A DNA stretch of 64,000 nucleotides, taken from contig JBBPFI010000015.1 of the NCBI GenBank assembly GCA_037974965.1, positions 717,001 to 781,000 on the forward strand. The letters run 5' to 3'. Below the pieces are notes generated by a model. It made no database searches, was not told where the DNA came from, and saw only the letters and a program-made list of their open reading frames with translations. This document shows positions 11,221-24,919 of the stretch, in pieces; position 1 is the first letter of the stretch, and each line of letters opens with the position of its first letter. The stretch is from Dacryopinax spathularia (lineage: Eukaryota; Basidiomycota; Dacrymycetes; Dacrymycetales; Dacrymycetaceae). The position numbers and the translations under genes are program-made.

Positions 11221-14200
11221 ATGTCCGAGGTGGACATAGAGTCCATTACTCGCGACGCATTGAAGAATTGGGGCGACGAGACTGAACGCGGCAAGCTGTA
11301 CGTACTCGGCCGACTACCTGGCTCGACGTGAACGGCTGATTCGAAGTATGCAGACTGTCCGGGCTCGCATACCATCTCAGCGACCTATCGACATCGTCGC
11401 CATTAGCAGGGTGTATATGCGCTCTGCTGGAATCTCTCTCTCCCGCAGCGAGCGAGGGGGCAGCAGCGCTGTCTCCCGCTCAACTGGCTGCGTTTCTCGG
11501 CGAAGTCAAGCAGTCGTTCCCGTCCTCATCGTCAGATGACGCCACGGCCGCCACACCGGAGAAGACCGAGTACTGCGAGTTGGTCCTCGACCTCATGTGG
11601 ACTGTCGATGCTTCGCTCGAAGACCAACTTGGCGAAATAGCCGCGGCTATCAAGACTGAATGGCAAGCAGCGAAGGACGCAGCCCAGGCTGAGGCTATGG
11701 AGGTCGATGCAAAAGAGGCCAAGCCGGCTCCTCCGAAGGATGACAAGCCTCCTACGAGCTCTTCAGATCCTGAGACGGAGAAGCTGAGAGTGGCACTGGA
11801 GAATCGTCGCCGGGCTCTCGCAGAGTTGTTGAAGGAACTGGTAGCGGTGAGCCCTGTTCAGTCCGCACTTCAGACTGTTGCTGATCCATTGCAGGTGAAG
11901 CGTATCATTGACCACTCGCTTGCTGTTGAGCGTTTGGAGCCTCAGCTTCTAATCTCCGCTGGTCTGGTACGCAGTGGACAGCTGTTCGAGAAGAAGACAA
12001 GGCAGACGCGGACGAACCTCTTGTGCGTAATTGCTCTTCTTGCCATCTGACCTGCCTCTCACACCCCTTCTCTCAGCTACAAGCAAACCAAGTTCAACCT
12101 GATGCGAGAAGAATCTGAAGGCTATTCCAAGCTGATCGTAGAGCTCCTTTCGCATCACGATCGTCCTGCTTCTTTCACATGGCAACGCATCGTCTCTCTG
12201 ATCGGCTACTTCGATCTTGACCCGCATCGTGTTCTGGACCTCATCTTCGACGTGATGGAGAGCACGATGATGACCAAGTGGCGATGGTTCTTGGAGTTGC
12301 TCCGCGAGGCTGGGTGGGGAAAGCCAGTGACCTCTCCTAAAGGGAAGGAGAAAGAGACCTTGCCCGAAGAATGGATCGCTCCCAGCAGTTTCGAAGGGAA
12401 GTCGCTGGAAGATATCCTTAGGGAGAGCGAGACTTGTGATCCCCTCGAGGTCAACACCAACGTAAAGGTCGCGGACGTGCCCGCTCAATTGCTCGGCTTC
12501 AAGTTCAGCAATCACGTGCACAACCAGCCAAATACACCTTCTGCCCCGAAGAAGGAGCTATATCTAATGGTCGCGATCCTGATACGCGAAGGTGTCGTGT
12601 CTCTACCCGCACTCTATCCTCATGTAAGGCACCCACTTTTCCTCCTGTCAATCGTGCTAATTTACACTTCCAGCTATGGCCCGTGGAAGAGGAAATGAAG
12701 GGCGTTGAAGAGCGTTACCAACAGACGTTGAAAGAGCAAGCAATGCCGAAACGGACCAACAATGCCCTCACGCGAGCGGCTCCGCTTTCGGAGGAGCCTG
12801 ACCGTCCTGGAGGATACCGGCCGAGAACGACAACGAGTAATACAGCGACGGCGGTTCCAACTTCGGCGCCGACGGGCCCGCGAAAGGCGGAAACCCCAAA
12901 TCACAAAATGGGCTTGTTGCGTGCCTTATTGTCTGTTGGCGCGTTGCGACCGGCGCTGTGGATTCTCACGAAACACCCTTGGATGTTCGGCCCGTACCCC
13001 GCTTTGGCGGATCTGTACCTCCGACTTCTAGAGTGTTCGCTGGACCCTCTCTACTCTCGCATTTCCATGGCTACGAGGTTCCCGGATGAAGTTCAGGCTC
13101 TGTCAACCCCTTCTAGCAACTCAATGTCTGTTCTGACGCCTAAAATCACTCTGACCGATCTCGCGCCGGAACCACCACGAACTGCGACCACTGTTTTCGA
13201 ATTCTTCTACGATCCATGGAAGGATTGGATACCGGTCTGCAGGACGAGTGGCGACATCCAGGCTTTGCTAGAGCCGTTGCTCCGGTTCATCGGCGTTCAT
13301 GCGCATCGCAATATTGCCTTCATGACAAAATTGGGCCGCTTAGGCAAAGAGATCCTTGAGGCAGAGGTATGTGTCCTCAGCCATCTCGGTATGAAATGTG
13401 TCTAAAAGCCATCTAAAGGGTCTGGACTCTCCTGCTAAAGAGTTCTGGCGATACATGCTCACTACGTATCTTCTGCCTGCCCTGTCCTTCCAGCGTGCCG
13501 ATCAAGTTTTCTCTTCCGAGCTGTGGTCGTTCCTGCGGCAATACAGGATCACAGACCGATGGCAAATCTACGCTCGGTGGCGAGAGATGTACACCTCGTC
13601 TCAGGAGATGCGTAACAGGCATACCGAGATCAGTAGGGCAGTCAAGGACATCCTACGGCGTGTAAGCGCTCTGCCGAATCCAGACAGGATCGATCGCAAG
13701 CAATACGACGAAGCTGTTTCTCGCGTTAAACAAACAGCTCGGGACTTCTGCAAGTTCGCGCACACCAACCCTTGCATTGCCTTCTCCTCTCTGGTTGATC
13801 AAATAGAAGGATACGGCCGCGATGATAACGGCCATTTCGTTGAGATGCTGAAGCTGTTGGGGCCCCTTTCCTACGACGTCTTCCTCTACCAGATCGTTAG
13901 CGAACTTGCTTTCACTGCGGATAAGATCACCGTCAAAGAGGATGGCGTCACTCCTGCAGACTGGCTACAAGGTACGTGGGCCCATACTCGATATGGAGGT
14001 TGCTGACCCATCGCTCAGGGCTCGCTGGCTTTATTGGACACCTCGGCTACGGTCTTCGCCCGGGTACTTTCGAGTTCAAGGCCCTGTTCAAGGTCTTGGC
14101 GAACAACTTGAAGTCCAACGAACTGTACAACCTCGTCGTGCTGGAGGAATTGATTGCCAAGATGTCCGGCATTGAAGGCTTAGGCAATCTCTCCGATGCA

Positions 14201-17200
14201 CAGGTGCTTGCAATGGCTGGCGGCAAGAACCTCCGTATTGAAGGTGTTTCAACGTCTGTCTTCGGAGTGCTGGCGTCCAAGCCCTTTGCCTTCCAGAAGT
14301 CGTCCCAGAGACTCGTCGATATGCTACAGTCATCCGAGTTTGCTTTGCCTCTTATGGTCCTTCTCGCCCAGCAACGGCAAGTCTGTTGTTTCGTCGCGGA
14401 CGACAAAGACGCCCCGAAGAAGTTGGCAGATCTCTTCGACACTGTAAGCCGTGGGACTTCGGTCTGTTCGTGCGGCTGATACCATGATTTAGTGCCAACG
14501 AGTTCTCTTCCAATATATCTCCTTCCTGTCCACCACGATGACGCCAGAGGCTTACGCCACATTCATTCCCTCGTTACGGGACTTGTGCGTGAAGTTCCAT
14601 ATCGAGCCGAGCGTTTCTTGGCACATCCTTCGACCGAAGCTTAGTGCTGCAGTTACTGTAAGATGGATGTCCCAACCAAGTGACGGTTCAGCTCATCATT
14701 ATGCAGGCACGTACCCAGGCCGATGCCGCTATGGAAAGGGAGGCACAATTGCGGGAGAAAGCCAAGGCACAACTGAACGCAGCAAAGGCCGAGACGTCAC
14801 CTCCTCCGAAAACTGTTGATCAGCCCGCTTCAGAAGCTCCCACTGCTCCAGATGCTATGGATGTCGATATCAAAACCGAGCCAGCTACGACCCTCCCAGC
14901 GGGACCTCCGGAAGCTTCTGTGGGGGAATCGGAGAAGCCGAAAGAAGAGGTGAAAGTGAACGGAACTCCCTCTCTGACGAACGGCGCCGGGGAGGAACAC
15001 GTTGAGAAGCAATTGACCTCAACATGGCATCCTGAACTGGAACCGCTGTTCGATGAAATCACTGCGATTCTTCCGGAAGATGTCGCGAATCGGGTCCGGT
15101 GAGCAAAGATGAGGGCATATCAATTTCATTCTTATTCTGACACGATCGCTAGGCCTGCATTCTATGCCACCTTTTGGCAGTTGTCATTGTATGACATACA
15201 CAACCTGAGTGAACGATATAGTCAAGAGATCACCCGGATGAAGCGTCTCGACGGGGAATATAAAAGCCAGATCAAACAATATGGCGAGCTGAAGGATTGG
15301 GTCAAGAGGGAGTATGAATCCGTCAAGCGGTACAACGATATGCATCCCCATGATCGACCGAAAGAGCTGCCCATGATACCAGCCGACTTCCCCATCCAGA
15401 CTGATCGACAGCTCAGCAACGTCGAGAAGGCAATTCCGAAGTTTTCGCAAATGAGTCGCAGTCTGCTTCAAGAATCGAAGGACCAAACGTCCTGGATCGG
15501 CCTAACAAGGCGGCGCTTGCAGAAAGAGAAAGATCATTGGTTCGGTGTGTTGTACTGCTTATGATCCTCGACTTCTCTCATACGTTGCAGAACATATCTC
15601 CACGCAAGATGAGCGCAGTCAAGCAACACACATGATCCTACAATACTGCATCATTCCAAGAGCTCTGATTTCACCAATGGATGCGTCCTTCTGTGCCAAA
15701 TTCGTTAGGCATATGCACACGATTGGTACCAGGAATTTCATGACCCTCCGAGTGTATGACAAAGTATGTTATTTCGGCGTTAGCTAACCGCTGTGTCCTG
15801 ACCTATCTTCCTCAGATCTTCTCTGAACAGTTGACCAGCATAATCTTCAGCTGCACTGAGATGGAGACACGCAACTACTGTACGTCGTTGAAGAGTTCCT
15901 AAGTAGTCGTTCTTACGTAGCCGCAGCGCGCATGCTGCTGGAGATGCTGATGGACTTGCACGTCTGGTTCAACGATAAGGAAAAATATGCTCAGGAAGGA
16001 CAGGGCCTTGAGAGGGGAGGTGACAAGGGTCCTCTACCAGGCTTCCTGAAGCGATGGCCGCTTGGTGGAGACAAGGTGAATGAGACGGAGCTGCTTAACT
16101 ATGCAGAGTTCCAGCGGGTGGTCAAAAAGTTCCATCTGAATCTGTGCAACGTAAGCCCGTTCTCTATTCGCTGGACTATTATTGACCTTTTTTTTTTAGG
16201 TATTTGTCAAGTGCCTCGAGTCGCAGGAGTACATGCATGTGCGCAACGGCATCCTACTCATGGTGAAGCTGTTGCCGGTGTTTCCCATCTACCCCATCAG
16301 TTCTCTCGGAACTCAAGGACCCTGCGGGAATGTCATGGAAGAGCGTCTGAACGCATACATCGCGGTGGAGACGAGACATGAGCTGAAAATGGCTGCTACA
16401 AGGCAACTATTCTTTATCAGGGGTCCGAGCTAGTGCTCATGTGTTGTACAGTTATGCCGACATGCTGCGACAGCGAAAGAAGGAATGGACTTTCGTACGT
16501 CTGTCTTCCGTCATGGAGATCGTAATCTGATTCTATGTCCTGCAGCCAACTCCGGCTCCTGCTGTCCGCACAGGGTCATCTGACGGGGCCAAACCTTCGC
16601 CCATGGCGCCGGCCACGACCAATGGTGTTCCTACCGGCCCAAGACAAGCGGAGCCTCCGAAAGGCGGCCCTGTGACTCAAGTGAACGGCGTTCCCGCAGC
16701 CCCTGCTCCGAAGGCACCGTCGCAGACTGGTACAAAGTCCGCGGCACCACCTACCGCGCCGAAAGCCAGCACTGTACCTGTTGGGACGCCGACGGGACCC
16801 TCAGCGCAGACCCGTACTAGCAACCCAACGGGATCTGCTCCTGCAACTACAGCGAAGCCTGGCAGCGCTCCTCCAATCGCACCCAGCTCGGTACCATCGG
16901 CGCCTCGATCCACCGTAGACGCCATACCGAGGCCAGAGATCATCCGTCGGACTGGAAGAAATGAAACTCCAGGTCAATCTTCCACACCGTCAGCGCCAGC
17001 CGCGGACTCCAAAGCTGCCGAGACGACCCCTGCTACGACTTCGGCGAGGACAAACGGTGCCGACTCTGCAGGCACAGCCTCGCAAGCTACGGCTGTTCAG
17101 ACTGCTGGTACCGCCAGTGCATCCGTCACCACGCCAGCGCCTCCGACCGGGCCCGGCGCCCGCGAGCGAGGGCCGCAACAGTCCACTCCTGCTCCCGTTC

Positions 17201-18848
17201 GACCAGCAACTCCTGTCACCAGCGGTGGTAGTCAAGAGCTTGCGAAGCCGTCTGATAGCCGAGCGCCGCCCTCTAGCTTACCAGCGGCCCCAAGTCAAGC
17301 AGGGAAACGTCCAGAGGCAGCGACTTCTCAATCTGCGCAGACCATCCGTCGTGCAGATGCCCAAAGCGGACAATCCTCTCAATCCTCCAAGACTGCGCCG
17401 GCTTCAACAGAACAGGGTGACCGGGTGCCGGGGCCAGCGCCCGCATCCCGTGCGCCTGCGGCTTCCTCCGTCGGTGCTCAAGCGCAAGATACTCGCGGTA
17501 ACCCTACACTTGCCCCTGCAGGACCCCGCGATCTCCCACAACGACCCGCACCGGAGGTGAGGGCCGGAGCCGCTTCCCGACCGAGCTCACCGCCTCGAAC
17601 TGCGCCTCGTGGGGCAGCCCAAGCTGGGCGCAGGCGGTCTCGATCACCCGATCCAAGGCGTGGTCTTCGTGTGGAACTCCCCAACGAACCTCGGGATGGA
17701 CGACCACCGGCAGAACGGGATGAGCGGGACCGGTATCCCCGTGGTCCCGAACCCCCGCGAGACCGTCCAGCGCCGCGTGATCACCCGAGTAGGGGACCTC
17801 GCGGAGATTTGTACCGCCCTGGCGAGCCGTACCCCGATGACCGAAGAGAAGGGCGGTATCCTGATCGACCTGATGTACGTGATCGCGACTTGCCTCCACG
17901 AGACAGGGACAGAGCCCAGGACCGGGACGCACATCGTGATAGAGACGAACGCGGTCGGGAGAGAGGCCGTGATCGGGATGGAGATCGGGATAGGCGCATC
18001 GAAGCTCGTCCTGAAGGCTTGCAGCCGAAGGACAGCGAAGATACTGGCAGCCGTCGTGCTTCTACGGACGACTCGAAAGGCCGCAAGCGCTCACACGAAG
18101 AAGAAGTTCCCGAAACACGCGAATCCAAGCGCCATCGGCGAGGTCGGGATCGTGCTCGCGACAGAGATGACCGCACGCCTTCAGACAAAGCCGAAGGAAG
18201 GCGCGGTAGTGAACGTGAGCGTGACCGCCGCAGAGACGATGGGCGACGAGATGACGACAAAGCGTCAGTCAGTACACCCCTAACGCCGTCAGCATCTGGT
18301 CCACCGCCAAGCGGTCCACGAGCAATGAATCGTTCCGGGCCATCGCCTCCCCCAAGCACGCAGCCAGGAAGGCGAGATGGACCAGCGGATCGTCCGCCGC
18401 CGGCACCGCGTGCCGAGTCAAGCCAAGGGTCGAACGCTCTCCCACCGCGTCCTCCCCCTGAGGCAAGGAGGGACGAGCGCCCGCGCAGCCCCCGAGGCAG
18501 TGGTGGGCCTAGTCTTATGGACCGCTTGGGCGCAAGACGTGACGGCGAAGGTGGCGACAATCAAGATGCGGACAGATCCGGTGGTAGGAAGCGAGGCTAC
18601 TCAGGTATGCGTACTCCTGCTACTTGCTTTTGCATGAATCTAACATATGTCTTGCAGAACGCGAAGAACCGCGTGAAGAAAGCAGCGAGTCGCGCGATCC
18701 GAACAAACGGCAGAGACGGATCGATCGGAGCGGAGCGCGCGAACGCGAGCAAAACAAGTCGTCCCGGATGTTCAGCATGGCCATGGGTGATGCTCAGAAG
18801 CAAGATACAGGGCGGAGTCGCGGTAGGCGGGGAGGAGGCGGGGACTGA
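11221..18848 (+). CDS. THO2: THO complex subunit 2
   Basis: Scaffold of the THO/TREX complex, which couples RNA polymerase II elongation to mRNP packaging and nuclear export. The start is MSEVDIESITRDALKNWGDE; about 20 short introns follow. Diagnostic blocks are YKQTKFNLMREESEGYSKLI, ALWILTKHPWMFGPYPALAD, the Tho2 core (QYCIIPRALISPMDASFCAK, then FVRHMHTIGTRNFMTLRVYD) and MLLEMLMDLHVWFNDKEKYA. The N-terminal part matches the THOC2 N-domain in order. From about 16550 the protein becomes a long Pro/Ala/Thr-rich linker. An Arg/Asp/Glu-rich tail (RDRDERGRERGRDRDGDRDR) comes next, and the last exon ends SRGRRGGGGD-stop. Such charged RD/RE tails are common in nuclear RNA-processing proteins and probably bind RNA. 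Expected length about 2,100 aa fits filamentous-fungal Tho2. Confidence 0.92.
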
Positions 18849-19177
18849 GCAGATCCGGGAACAACAGTCTCGTATCATTATAGTAGCATATACCCCTCCA
18901 TCCGGCAATCCGCACATCTCCGTCCGCATCTCCTACTACAAAAGTCGAACCCAGATCTCCTTCCTGTACATCCCAATCTTCCGCCCTGTACATCAATCAA
19001 ACTCCCCTCGCGGCTGCTGTTGAACCTCTTGACCTGGTCTGCCCGCCCGCCGAAGTTGGCAGGCAGAGTGTGCGTTGAAGCAGGATCGCGTTGAAGCGAC
19101 ATATTGGTGATCCTCAAACCACCTCTGTTGAAACTGGTTAAGCGCCCGTTGAGGCCGCTTGCTGTTTAGGGGCGGGT
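18849..19177. other. Convergent spacer THO2/FOL2
   Basis: About 330 bases between two convergent stop codons, containing presumed 3' UTRs. A small open frame that continues the THO2 exon without splicing is not needed. Nothing else seen. Confidence 0.5.
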
Positions 19178-20831
19178 CTAGCGAACGACAGAAGGCGTCC
19201 GGATCAGAGTGAGGAACTCTTCCCGCGTCTTTTGTCGGTCACGGAATGCGCCGAGCATCGTGCTTGTTACTGTTGAGCTGCCGGGCTTTTGGACGCCGCG
19301 CATCGTCATGCACATGTGGCTGTTCGTGCCGTGTCAGCGATATTACCCATCAATACCTTCCTCTATGAGAAGGCAGGCCTCCGAGGGAAGATGGGAGAAA
19401 GCAGGAGGGAGGAGGCGGGCCGAGAAGAGAGAGAAGGCAGAGACAAGACAGAGAGAAGGCACAGAGAAGACAGAGAGAAAGAGAGAGACGCACGTAGCCT
19501 CCATCACCACCGCCACCCCCCTCGGCTGGATAGCCTCTTCCACCGCCAAAGCGATCTGTCTCGTCAGCCTCTCCTGCACCTGCAACCTCCTCGAGAACGT
19601 CTCCGCGATCCTCGCCAACTTGCTCAACCCCAACACGAGCCGGTTCGGGATGTACCCGATCGAGACTTTGCCCGTGAAGGGGACGAGATGATGTTCGCAC
19701 AGGGAGAAGACGTCGATGTCCCGGACAATTACCATTTCGTCGTGGTCTTCGGCGAAGATGGCGTCGTTTATTACCTCTGCCGTACCCTGGTCAGCTCACA
19801 GTCCAACGACTTCAAAATACAGAAGTAGGAACAAAAAGCACAAGGTGAAGGCAGGTAAAAAGAGGGAGAAGGTGGAAAAGGTGAAAGAGCAGGAGACACG
19901 TACCACTCAACCTCTCCTCATACCCCTTCGTCATCCACAACAACGCCTGCGCATACCGCTGCGGCGTCCTAACCAATCCCTCCCGCTCCGGATCCTCGCC
20001 AATACACTCCAAAAGCGTCCGGACCGCAGCGGCCAGCTTGGCCTCGCGCTCTTTGCGCGCTTGGGGGGACTCGTGCAGCCGCTCGACGGTGGATTTTGCG
20101 GGCCAGCCTAGGCCGTTCGGGTCGCGTACGGGGGTGGAGGACATTGATATGCTGCTGCTTGGGCGGTTTGCTCTGTATAACCCATTATCTCACAATCAAC
20201 ACCTTGTCCAGGGAGCAGTAGAGAGCAGAGAAGGAAGAGAGGGAAGGAGAGGGACGCACCCAATAACAAGCGGCCGATCAACGCTCATCTCCCTCAGCCT
20301 CGCAGCCAGGTGGTTCGCCCCTACACCAGGCGGATGCTCCCCCGCCGGCGTCCGAGGAGGTAAGTGTCTCGCTCCCTCAGCTCTCTCAACTCTCGCATGA
20401 GCAGCAGATATCTCTCTTTCCCCGTCCATGTCATGCGCCCTGCCGTGAGAGTGAGAGTGAGGGAAGTATGCCGCTGAGCTTGATGTGGGTTCTGTGCCAG
20501 CGGTGTGAGTGCTAAGGACTGAGTCGGAGGAAGTGTCGTCTTCGGGGTCGACGAACGGCTCGAGTGAGCCTGCTCCGCCTGGCGTGGGGAGGTTGTGCAG
20601 GGAGGTGGTGGGGAGTGTCATCCCGTCTACCGTTGAGAATACTTGTCTGTCCAAAGGGGAGCTGAGAGGCGACGAGCTGGACATGGACCTGATGCGGGAT
20701 TGGTGCTGGGAGTTGGCTTGGCGAAGGGTGAGAGATGGAGAAGTTCTTGCGTGGAAGAGTGGAGAAAGTGGGAGATGAGCGTGATAGTGCGGAGTTGTTG
20801 GGGGCGGTCGAAGTGCGCGGAAGAGGTTCAT
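19178..20831 (-). CDS. FOL2: GTP cyclohydrolase I
   Basis: First enzyme of tetrahydrofolate synthesis: GTP to 7,8-dihydroneopterin triphosphate. The minus-strand exons give the full catalytic domain. It reads [40 protein letters not shown] with the zinc ligands Cys and His, then [48 protein letters not shown] with the second zinc cysteine, and [16 protein letters not shown]-stop. An N-terminal extension ([14 protein letters not shown] and then a Ser/Pro/His-rich stretch) of about 210 residues is open from 20831. An alternative is a shorter protein starting at [15 protein letters not shown] (20144). One intron (about 19340-19494) is almost pure pyrimidine on the coding strand (GA-rich on the plus strand) and about 150 bases long, unusual for this window. 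Confidence 0.92.
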
Positions 20832-21324
20832 GGGTCTGAGCGTTGTTCGAGAGTCCGGTTTCTAGCAGATGTCCATTCCTTGCGAGACTTAGTGGTGGTA
20901 TCGAAGGAGGTCGTGCTAAGGACAAGCGTGAGCTTGCTGTGGTGGCAGGAAGGGGAGATGATGTGGAGAAGATTGTGACTCTGCTTATATGGTCCCTTGA
21001 TATCCGATGTTTTTGCTGGACCCTGATCATCAAACAATTCAAACACTGATTGCGGTCGGGTGAGCCGAGTTGGGAAGCTGCGCGTCGTTGATGTGGTACA
21101 CGAGAAGGTGGAAAGATGGCGAGGATTATGTTTCTGGCTGATCGCAAAAGGAAAGAGTTTGGAACGTTTGTGGAGATGGTCGACGTCGATCACACAAGTT
21201 TGTTAATGTCCACTACATTGTCAGCACACTGTGTCAAAACATGTTCATTGATACCATGGTACTCATACGGGCGGCAAGCACAATCGATCTGCGCGATTCT
21301 TTCCTACGAGCTTAAGCATATACT
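20832..21324. other. Spacer between FOL2 start and ECM11-like stop
   Basis: About 490 bases holding the FOL2 promoter. A frame antisense to the FOL2 5' end and the small minus frame extending into it show no recognisable protein. No motif stands out. Confidence 0.45.
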
Positions 21325-23349
21325 TTACAGGGTGATGGGATTGGCGCTGCTCCCTATGACACCTTCAGCTCCGTTGGCGAGCTGAGCCTGCACTTCGACC
21401 AGCCTTCTGTCACGCTCGTCCAGAGTGTTAACATGACCGTCCAGGTCCTCGTGCAATTTGGTGTACAATTTGATCTTCGTCCTGGAGAAGCTTGTCAGTG
21501 TGTCATTCCTCCGTAGCAAAGAATATGCGCGTACTCCATATGATCAGTCACCTGTATGAACGTCAGCAATGGCTAGGTGGAGGAACACGATGTGGTTACG
21601 CACAAACTTCATAATCCCTTTGAACTGCTCGACCAGTTCCTGTCCTCCAGCGACCCACTCTTCATGGGTACATTCGCGCCACTTCTCCTTCAGCTTTTCG
21701 TACTTCTCCATATTCTGGTTCATGTAGGCTTGCGTGTCGTACTTATTCTTCGGTTCGGGTGGGACGGGAGTTGGAGAAGCATACCTTCCAACGTCGGTCT
21801 CAGAGGCTGGAGAGGTCGGCCGGCGTTCGTACAGGTCGGCATTTTCGTAGTAAGCGGCCATCTGCTCGGAATGGTCATCAGAGTCAGGCACATAGTCGGC
21901 AGGCGCTCTATAATTGCGATCATCGGTCTCATCATAGGTTGCAGAGCGACGTCGAGGGGGTTCCAAATGCGGCCTCGCATACGTCACCGGCACGATCTGA
22001 AGCATTTGGGTTAGACCGCGAGACCTGAAGTCGGCAATGGTTCTTACCGGTCTACCTTCCGATCTGCTCCTTTTGAAGGGGGGCTCCACGGCCTCTCCCT
22101 CTTCGCCATAGTAGTCCATATTTTCGTCTTCTTCGTACGCCTCGACGGAGGAATGCGTCGGCAGGCGGTTAGTAGCAGCGACACGCGGGGTGGGGGCATG
22201 TATGTGCCCCTCTTGCCGATCAGGCGTCAGCCTTCTCTTGTGACCGACTTCTGCGGGATCCTCCGTCTCGCGCAGCTCCTGCACGCGCCGCTCCATAGGC
22301 GGCTTGTTCCTGTTGAAGTAGTGGCTAGAAGTACGGTTATCGTAGACGGGCATCTCCTCGTCCTGCGCGTGATCGGTGTTTGTCAGCACACGGGAGCGAG
22401 CAGAGGCAGGAACATCGTGAGGAGCTTCTTGGATATGAGAATGTCTCTGAACAACGAAGCCTGATGAGCCTGGATTGGTAGCCTTGAGTTTAGAGCGGTG
22501 GTTTACAGGGGACGGGCCATTGGCAGTAGAAGATTCGGTCGCCTGCTCGGTAGTAGACATCGCGCGCGAGGGAATATTTGCAAGCTCGTCCTCATGGTTA
22601 GTATCCGAAGAACGTACGGCATTCACCGGCGAGGAAGACTTCGCATTAGGTGCCTCTTTTTTGTTCGTGTTCCACGCGAAAGCAGGAGGGGTGGGGATCG
22701 ACCCGCGGCGTCGGGCCATGCCCGATACATCGACAGCGCGTTCAGTCTCAGGCCCCGCAGACAGACCACGGCCGTCAGAGCGTCCAGCAGCAGGCAGCAG
22801 GTCATTACCAGGCGAAGATGTGTCATGTATGCGTGTAGCATCGTTGGCACGCGCTGCAAGAGGTTCGTTGATCGTCGACCCTAGATGTATGCGCTCCTGC
22901 GAGCCTTGAGGAAGCGTCGGCGCAGGCGTCTTCGAGCGTCTCACATCCAGCCTAGCAGCAACTGCCTCCAGGTCATTTGTAGTAGTATTGCTTCTATGCC
23001 CAGCACGAGTATGCGGGCGGTCTGGTACATCTGCACGACGCTGGCTCGATTTCCCGAGGTCGAAGCCGCCGAGGTCAAGAGGGTCATAGTTGGCGGGTTC
23101 AGTGTTGACAGCAGTAGAGTCGGATTGGTCGGACGAGATACGCGCAGTATTCGAGTTAGACTTGGGCTTCGAACTCGCGAAGACATTGCCAGCAGTCGCG
23201 CGGCTCGGCTGAGGATGATGCACTGGAGGGTCAGACGAAGGGCCGTTAGCGGACGAGGTGGGGCCGCGCGAGTGCGTTCGAGAATGCATCGCTCCCATAC
23301 CGAGCGCCTTTTGGTTAGGTTTATTGGCGGTTTGCTTATTGAAAGACAT
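21325..23349 (-). CDS. Large disordered protein with ECM11-like C-terminal domain
   Basis: About 640-660 residues. It begins MSFNKQTANKPNQKALGMGA and is mostly Ser/Thr/Arg/Asp-rich and disordered up to about residue 520. The last 120 residues are helical: NQNMEKYEKLKEKWRECTHE, EEWVAGGQELVEQFKGIMKF, then (after an intron) KIKLYTKLHEDLDGHVNTLD and ERDRRLVEVQAQL. This arrangement, a WxxxGxxxLxxQF helix followed by a long coiled coil, resembles the C-terminal domain of Ecm11 proteins. In budding yeast Ecm11 works with Gmc2 in synaptonemal complex assembly and is SUMOylated. The exact exon junction near 21490-21560 is not resolved, because the simple GT-AG pairs do not join the two helical frames; a micro-exon is possible. 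The family call is tentative and rests on pattern only. Confidence 0.55.
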
Positions 23350-23559
23350 GAGGATTGGAAACTAAAGGTGCGAAGTGAGAATGGGAAGGGAGAAGATGGT
23401 GGTGAGAAGGAAAGAGGCGAGACGCGTCGAGCGGCGGGTCAGGCGTTTTATATCCTCGGGGCCAAAAGCGCAATTCGTGGGCACGTGCATCCGCGCCTCC
23501 CGTTAGCAGTCCTTCTGCGCTAGTTGTTGGTATAGTGGTATACAATGAGAAACGTTCTG

Positions 23560-24919
23560 TTACACTAGGATCTTCCGCAGCTCGTCCACCCGCACCTCCA
23601 GCTTTGTCACAGGGCAGGTTCCCTTCTCCTTAACCCACGTATATGCGCATACATAACAGCAGACCCAGCCCGTAGGCAGCGCAGTAGCATTCGTAATCTC
23701 CTCTTTGCATATCGGACACTGTCCGTACTGTGTTTGGTCCACACCAACACCTTTTGGGTGGGGTTGCAGAGGTGCTGGTGGCGGTATAGGTGGGCCTTGA
23801 GTCGTCCGCTGCAGGAAACGAGCAGGCGAGGCCGGCGAGTACCACCACTCGAGGAATTTGAGAGTAAGAAGCGAGAGCGGTAGCAGATGTTTGAGCGATG
23901 ACAGAATCGTTGATGGTCGCAACAAGGATAGAATACGCTGCAGGACTGTCTTCGATTGCGGTGAGGTGGTCGGGAGGAGATCAGCCGCTTTCTATGTGCT
24001 TATGTCAGCGTGGATAACTGGTAGTGTAGAGCTTCCTACCATGTCAGCGAGAGTCATCCTCCGTAGATCAACCCCGATCAATGCTAGCCATGGCCGGTAG
24101 TAGCTAGTCTTGTTGAACAGATAAGCGATGTTCCACAAGAATAGCCATAGTTGGTAAGCTGAGTTGGCGTAAGGGTATGCGATTTTGAAAGCGTGCTTCG
24201 CCGCTGCCAACACTCGTGCACGTCTTGTCTAAGCACAGGGGTAAGCTGAAAGGAAGTACCGGGAGGGAGGTAATCTTACCTCCTGCGCTGCGATTTGTCT
24301 TCGCTGCGAGCCTTCCGACCCAGCCAGTTCTGGTTCGATTCCGCCACCAAGTTGTTCATACAGGTCCTCCGCTTTGGCTCTCACATACGGTACTCCGACC
24401 TAAATTTAACGGTTAGCATGACACTTCGAATTTATTCCAGCATTCGTACCAAAAACAGCAGGGACAAGAGGCGATCTCGAGATGTTAGCCTTTCGTGCGG
24501 GCCAGATTGGCCAGTAGCAAGGTTAGCCCGTTCAGTCTCGAAGACAGGCTTCCTTCTTCGCTTCAGTCCATAGAAGTTTTCGGAGAAGGAGGCATCTATT
24601 GAGGTGTCAGGTGTACCGGTTTCATGCAGTTCTTCTGCTTACCCGTCGTTCGAAGATAATGTCGCTCGATCGCGAGCATAAGCACGGCGTAGAACTCTTC
24701 ATGCCGGTTGACAATCCGAAGCAGATACCGTGGATATCGTTGAGCGAAGAACTATAGACAAGATCATGAAATTGCAGACGCAGACCAGTTGGAGCTGCCA
24801 ACCGCCAGAACATATTTCACAGCAGGTTGCAACAAGTCCCGGAGCTGCTCTTGAGCAAGAAGTTCGAAGAGCGACGGACGTTGGCTGTCGCTTGCTCCGA
24901 TATCCGCGAAGAAGTCCAT
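23560..24919 (-). CDS. PEX12: Peroxisome assembly RING protein Pex12
   Basis: Peroxisomal membrane RING protein of the Pex2/Pex10/Pex12 ubiquitin ligase that recycles the import receptor Pex5. Start [20 protein letters not shown] matches the family opening. It continues [17 protein letters not shown], then [20 protein letters not shown] after an intron, [10 protein letters not shown], and the membrane region with [20 protein letters not shown] and [18 protein letters not shown]. The C-terminal RING is [20 protein letters not shown], then [18 protein letters not shown]; only one zinc site is complete, which is normal for Pex12. About 370 aa, five or six introns. Divergent from PHO81, sharing an 800-base upstream region. 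Confidence 0.93.

Noticed and set aside
24320-24345. ggttcgattcc, looking like a tRNA T-arm
   Set aside because: No acceptor stem or anticodon arm can be built around it, and it lies antisense inside a PEX12 exon.
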